Positions 6,626 to 9,786 of a stretch of 9,786 nt of DNA are shown here, one piece after another (the stretch's first letter is position 1; each line of letters opens with the position of its first letter). Source of the stretch: Peptoniphilaceae bacterium (GTDB taxonomy: Bacteria; Bacillota; Clostridia; Tissierellales; Peptoniphilaceae); NCBI GenBank assembly GCA_030152565.1, contig JASLJE010000035.1:1-9786 (forward strand), given 5' to 3'. The notes under the pieces were generated by a model. It did not search any database. It saw nothing but the letters and a program-made list of their open reading frames with translations, and was not told the DNA's origin. The position numbers and the translations under genes are program-made.

Positions 6626-9600
6626 ATGATAAGAAAATCAATTTTATACTTAGTAATTGTATCTAGTTTACTTTTCTATATTTCACCCCTATACAATTCT
6701 TTTGCCCAGGATGGGCCTAGAGAAGATGTAATAATAGATTTTAGTAAATTTATAGAAGATGAAAATGAGCCTATAGAGGGATTAAATATAGAAGATTTAG
6801 AGAAAGAAGAGCTGGAAAAAGATACTATCGATATAGAGAAATTCTTTTACTATAAAGAGTTTTTTAGGGATAAGCCAATACATATTATTAGTGGTGAAGA
6901 TAAATCTACATATATGATAGGGGAACAATTGACTTTAGAAATAAATCTAGAACTAGGAGAGTATCTTTTAGTATTAGAAAAAGAAGACTATGATTTGTTG
7001 GATGAAGACTATATATTTGAGTTTATAGTAAAGGATGAAGGTGAAAATATTATTTGTCCAAGGCTAAGTCTATCTAAGGAAGAAAAAGATAAGTTTGATA
7101 AAAATATAAGCCTGGTTGATTTCTTGTTTTCTAATTCCAGTATAGATGAGGATGTAAAGCTACTTATTGAAAATGAATTTGATAAAAAAGAGTTTACTGT
7201 TGAGGAACTTATGTTCAAAAAGTTCATTTTACCAGATGGATCATATAAGATATCTGTGGCAAATAAAGACTTAGGTTACTTGGAGGAAGCTTATATACTT
7301 GACTTTACCATAGACAAAAGCTTGGAGGAGGCAGAGAAAAGCTTATTAATAAAATTTGATGATAAAAAAAATAATAAAGCTTTGTTGGAACATAAAAAAA
7401 AGGATAAAGGTGAAACCAGTAAGCAGAAGGATTTATCTTATTTGATAGTAGATTTTAGTCAGGCCCTTGATAAGGGCAAGAAGACTTTTATTAGTAGAGA
7501 TAAAGTTAGTGAAGTGGAAAATGTAGACCTTGATAAGAGATTAATTAATAGTAAAGTTATACTGGAAACTAAGGAAGGAGAAGAGCTTTATACTTTAGGG
7601 AAAGATTTACAAATCGTTATGGAAAAACCTAAGGGGAAAATAAAAATAAGAATATTGAAGGAAGACTTTCATCTATTAGATAAAGATTTTATATATGAAA
7701 TTGATATAGAGGAGGAGAAAGGGGATTTATACCTATATATAGGTATGGATGAATTTTTAAAAAGAGAAAGAAGTTTAGAAAAATTAGAAACTAATGTAAG
7801 TCAAAAAAATGAAAACTTAGCTAATAAATATATGGATGTAGATATTTATTATCCAGATGCAAAAGGTCAAGCCTTCAAAAGATTTTCACAAGGGGAGCCG
7901 ATAAAAATAGTGGTATCGACAAAGTTTAAAGATTTTGACTATAAAAAGATGAAGGATGTCAAGTATGTGCAATTAGGATATCGTACAATTAATAATGTTT
8001 TTCAAAAGGTATCAATAGAGTATAAAAATTTAGGTGATGAGGACTATAAAAAATTTAAGGACTTAGATCAGATTTATTATGGTGATTTTATCAATTTAAG
8101 TCAAGAAGAAATAGAAGTAATACTTAAAGAAAAGAAATTTATTCACTTTAGTAATAATGGGAGAAGCTATTTTCAAGTTTCGACAGATGTTTTTAGAGAT
8201 AACCATCTATCAAATGACTTTGAAATTAAACTTACCTATTATTTACATAAACACTTTTATTACAGCGATGACCTTAAAGACAATAAGGGGACTATTAGCC
8301 CCTATGCTTATATAATGGAGGCTCTAGCTTGGAATGAAGATGAATATAATATCTATGGCTACACTTGGCTGGATGAAGATACAATAGATACAAGAACATA
8401 CAAGGGTACTGTAAAGATGGACTATATAGGAGAAGTTAGAGAAGATTATATACATATGTATGAAAACTTAGGAAAACCTACAGAAACATATTATGTAAAA
8501 AGAAAATCCCCTATTAACAATCAAGATGAGTATCTTTATAGTTATACTTGTCAGCAGTGTGGAGGAGGTAGTACACAATTTAGATACTACTGGTGTCCTT
8601 CAAACAAAGAAAAAATAAGGTTAAGTGATATAGACATGGGACATGACTATATTAGGAACCAAGATAATATGCAGGAGCTTAAGAAGGAAGAGATTAAAAT
8701 TAGTGGACAATCATTTGCCTTTATTAAATGGATAAATGATAATTCGGCTGTACTAGAAGCTAAAACAAGAATAGATAATAGGCCATTTTTTTCTAGGCTG
8801 GATAATAAAATAGAATATAGCTGTTGTTACATGGATAATGTAAACAATTATCTTAAGACTTATATAAAGGGAAATATTGACTTTACAAAATCCAATTTAG
8901 AAGATGATGAAAGTATAAATTTCAATTTATATAGTAAGAATGAAGGTTTTTTACCAAATGGATTTAAAACTGAAGAAGGCCTTTACCCAAACGAAGTATG
9001 TTTTATAAATAATCAAAAGAAAAATGTGACGCAAACTAAGCCAACTCCTATAAGGGTGGTTTGGACAAAGGTAGATAAAGAAAAGGATAGCTATGAATAT
9101 AAGACTCCGATAAGGCTTGATGGGAAAAAATACTATTATACAGATGAAAAGCTAACTGGGGATCCGAATATAAGTGGACTTTATAGATTACTTTATGATT
9201 TGGATGGAGAGACGCACTATAGATTGGCTATGGAGAAAAAAGAAGGCTATCTTAAAAACGAAGATAAGGAGTTCTTTTTGTCTAAGGATAATCCTGAGTA
9301 TGTCTATGATGATTTTTTTGCCTTAGAAGGAAGGATAAATTCAAGATTATACATAGGAAATAAAAATAAACCTTTAGCTGGAGAAGAAGTTAGACTTGTT
9401 TGGGGCTTAGATAAAGGCAGTCTACCCAATGGTGAAGAAATAACAAGTAATTTACCAGATAAATTAAACTATAATAACTTGGAGTGGATTTTATCGGAAG
9501 ATGGAAAAAACTATTATATTTTATTGAAAAGTGATAGTGAAGGTCAGTTAACATATAAGGGCAGTAAAAAGTTTTATATGTATTATGATAAAAACAAAGA

Positions 9601-9786
9601 TGCAAAGTATAGTTTAATCTTTAACAAAATAATGGAAACAGGATCAAGTAGTTTAGATATAACATTTTCAAAAGATAATTACCTATTTGATGATGATATA
9701 TTATTTAAAGAAGAAGTAGCAAGACTACCAGAAACAGGGGGAATAGGAATAGGAATATTTGTTGTCATAGGAACTTTAACTTTATT
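6626..9786 (+). CDS. Large LPETGG cell-wall-anchored surface protein, putative pilus tip/ancillary protein, 3' partial
   Basis: The frame is open from ATG 6626 to the window end, giving 1053 complete codons. A signal peptide covers residues 1-27 (SFA|QD). The sorting signal LPETGG is at 1034-1039, followed by the start of a hydrophobic span, so only a short stretch is missing. Residues about 35-150 and 273-375 are a diverged duplication. A region rich in aromatic residues (about 400-800) holds most of the cysteines: Cys642, Cys645, Cys657, Cys733, Cys734 and Cys792; Cys144 is in the first repeat. Residues about 812-900 look like a Cna-B-type domain with a degenerate E-box (865-875). No von Willebrand A, thioester or collagen-binding domain was recognised. 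The AGGAGG site overlaps the stop of the previous gene. Size, anchor and position last among the visible genes suggest a tip or ancillary pilin; the ligand is unknown. Aspects of function are inference. Confidence 0.88.
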   Translation, partial: MIRKSILYLVIVSSLLFYISPLYNSFAQDGPREDVIIDFSKFIEDENEPIEGLNIEDLEKEELEKDTIDIEKFFYYKEFFRDKPIHIISGEDKSTYMIGEQLTLEINLELGEYLLVLEKEDYDLLDEDYIFEFIVKDEGENIICPRLSLSKEEKDKFDKNISLVDFLFSNSSIDEDVKLLIENEFDKKEFTVEELMFKKFILPDGSYKISVANKDLGYLEEAYILDFTIDKSLEEAEKSLLIKFDDKKNNKALLEHKKKDKGETSKQKDLSYLIVDFSQALDKGKKTFISRDKVSEVENVDLDKRLINSKVILETKEGEELYTLGKDLQIVMEKPKGKIKIRILKEDFHLLDKDFIYEIDIEEEKGDLYLYIGMDEFLKRERSLEKLETNVSQKNENLANKYMDVDIYYPDAKGQAFKRFSQGEPIKIVVSTKFKDFDYKKMKDVKYVQLGYRTINNVFQKVSIEYKNLGDEDYKKFKDLDQIYYGDFINLSQEEIEVILKEKKFIHFSNNGRSYFQVSTDVFRDNHLSNDFEIKLTYYLHKHFYYSDDLKDNKGTISPYAYIMEALAWNEDEYNIYGYTWLDEDTIDTRTYKGTVKMDYIGEVREDYIHMYENLGKPTETYYVKRKSPINNQDEYLYSYTCQQCGGGSTQFRYYWCPSNKEKIRLSDIDMGHDYIRNQDNMQELKKEEIKISGQSFAFIKWINDNSAVLEAKTRIDNRPFFSRLDNKIEYSCCYMDNVNNYLKTYIKGNIDFTKSNLEDDESINFNLYSKNEGFLPNGFKTEEGLYPNEVCFINNQKKNVTQTKPTPIRVVWTKVDKEKDSYEYKTPIRLDGKKYYYTDEKLTGDPNISGLYRLLYDLDGETHYRLAMEKKEGYLKNEDKEFFLSKDNPEYVYDDFFALEGRINSRLYIGNKNKPLAGEEVRLVWGLDKGSLPNGEEITSNLPDKLNYNNLEWILSEDGKNYYILLKSDSEGQLTYKGSKKFYMYYDKNKDAKYSLIFNKIMETGSSSLDITFSKDNYLFDDDILFKEEVARLPETGGIGIGIFVVIGTLTL
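6728..7078 (+). repeat. Protein-level repeat, copy 1 (in large surface protein)
   Basis: Residues about 35-150 of the large surface protein. Landmarks are VIIDFSKF (35-42), YMIGEQL (96-102) and KEDYDLLDEDYIFE (119-132). They match copy 2 in order, and the 20-residue distance from Gly99 to Lys119 is identical to that from Gly325 to Lys345. The DNA itself is too diverged to be a recent repeat. Confidence 0.65.
7442..7750 (+). repeat. Protein-level repeat, copy 2 (in large surface protein)
   Basis: Residues about 273-375. Landmarks are LIVDFSQA (273-280), YTLGKDL (322-328) and KEDFHLLDKDFIYE (345-358), the counterpart of copy 1. The distance from the DFS motif to YxxG is shorter than in copy 1 (Asp276 to Tyr322 against Asp38 to Tyr96), so an insertion or deletion separates them. 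Confidence 0.65.

Noticed and set aside
7847..7864. Pilin motif in the large protein (YYPDAK)
   Set aside because: It resembles YPKN but has Asp in place of the Lys, so it is not supported as a polymerisation site.
8546..8596. Thioester adhesin domain in the large protein
   Set aside because: The CQQC and STQ residues hint at a Cys-Gln pair, but the usual YC and later TQxA-type motif spacing was not seen.
9390..9605. Minus-strand open frame of 71 codons
   Set aside because: It lies wholly inside the large surface gene; its Tyr- and Ser-rich product is the usual shadow of AT-rich coding. The same applies to 7009-7227 and the minus frames within the aro genes.
1..9786. CRISPR arrays, tRNA or rRNA genes, insertion sequences
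   Set aside because: No spaced direct repeats, RNA gene signatures, transposase frames or flanking inverted repeats were seen.

Overview
The window reads as the chromosome of a low-GC, Gram-positive anaerobe of the Clostridia/Tissierellia type (for example Peptoniphilus- or Anaerococcus-like). The reasons are AT-rich coding with heavy AGA/AGG and ATA use, strong GGAGG-type ribosome binding sites, an aro gene arrangement typical of Firmicutes, and cell-wall sorting signals with a class C sortase. The genus is an inference. All genes are on the + strand.

Region 1 (1-3239) is the end of an aromatic amino acid operon: the C-terminal half of EPSP synthase (aroA, cut by the window start), chorismate synthase (aroC, overlapping aroA by 13 bases), and a three-domain fusion of chorismate mutase, shikimate dehydrogenase and shikimate kinase. 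Together these three genes cover five successive reactions, from 3-dehydroshikimate to prephenate. A clear intrinsic terminator at 3211-3239 closes the operon.

Region 2 (3240-3433) is non-coding. It holds a probable promoter (a perfect TATAAT at 3342-3347), a 16-base imperfect dyad at the expected transcription start, a second small dyad in the leader, and a strong ribosome binding site.

Region 3 (3434-9786, running off the end) is visibly more AT-rich and looks like a sortase-assembled pilus operon. In order it encodes: a backbone pilin with signal peptide, YPK pilin motif, Cna-B/SpaA domain with E-box, and IPPTGG sorting signal; a perfect 32-base palindrome between genes; a class C pilin sortase; a small pilin-like membrane-anchored protein with a VKTGD sorting-like motif; and a large (at least 1053 residues) surface protein ending in LPETGG, whose last few residues and stop codon lie beyond the window. 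The last gene is open to the window end. A working model, which is inference, is that the sortase polymerises the backbone pilin through its YPK lysine, the large protein is the tip or ancillary adhesin, and the small protein is an accessory or basal subunit. The three substrates carry three different sorting motifs with only one sortase visible, and the large protein has no adhesin domain I recognise. Those two points are the most interesting part of the window.
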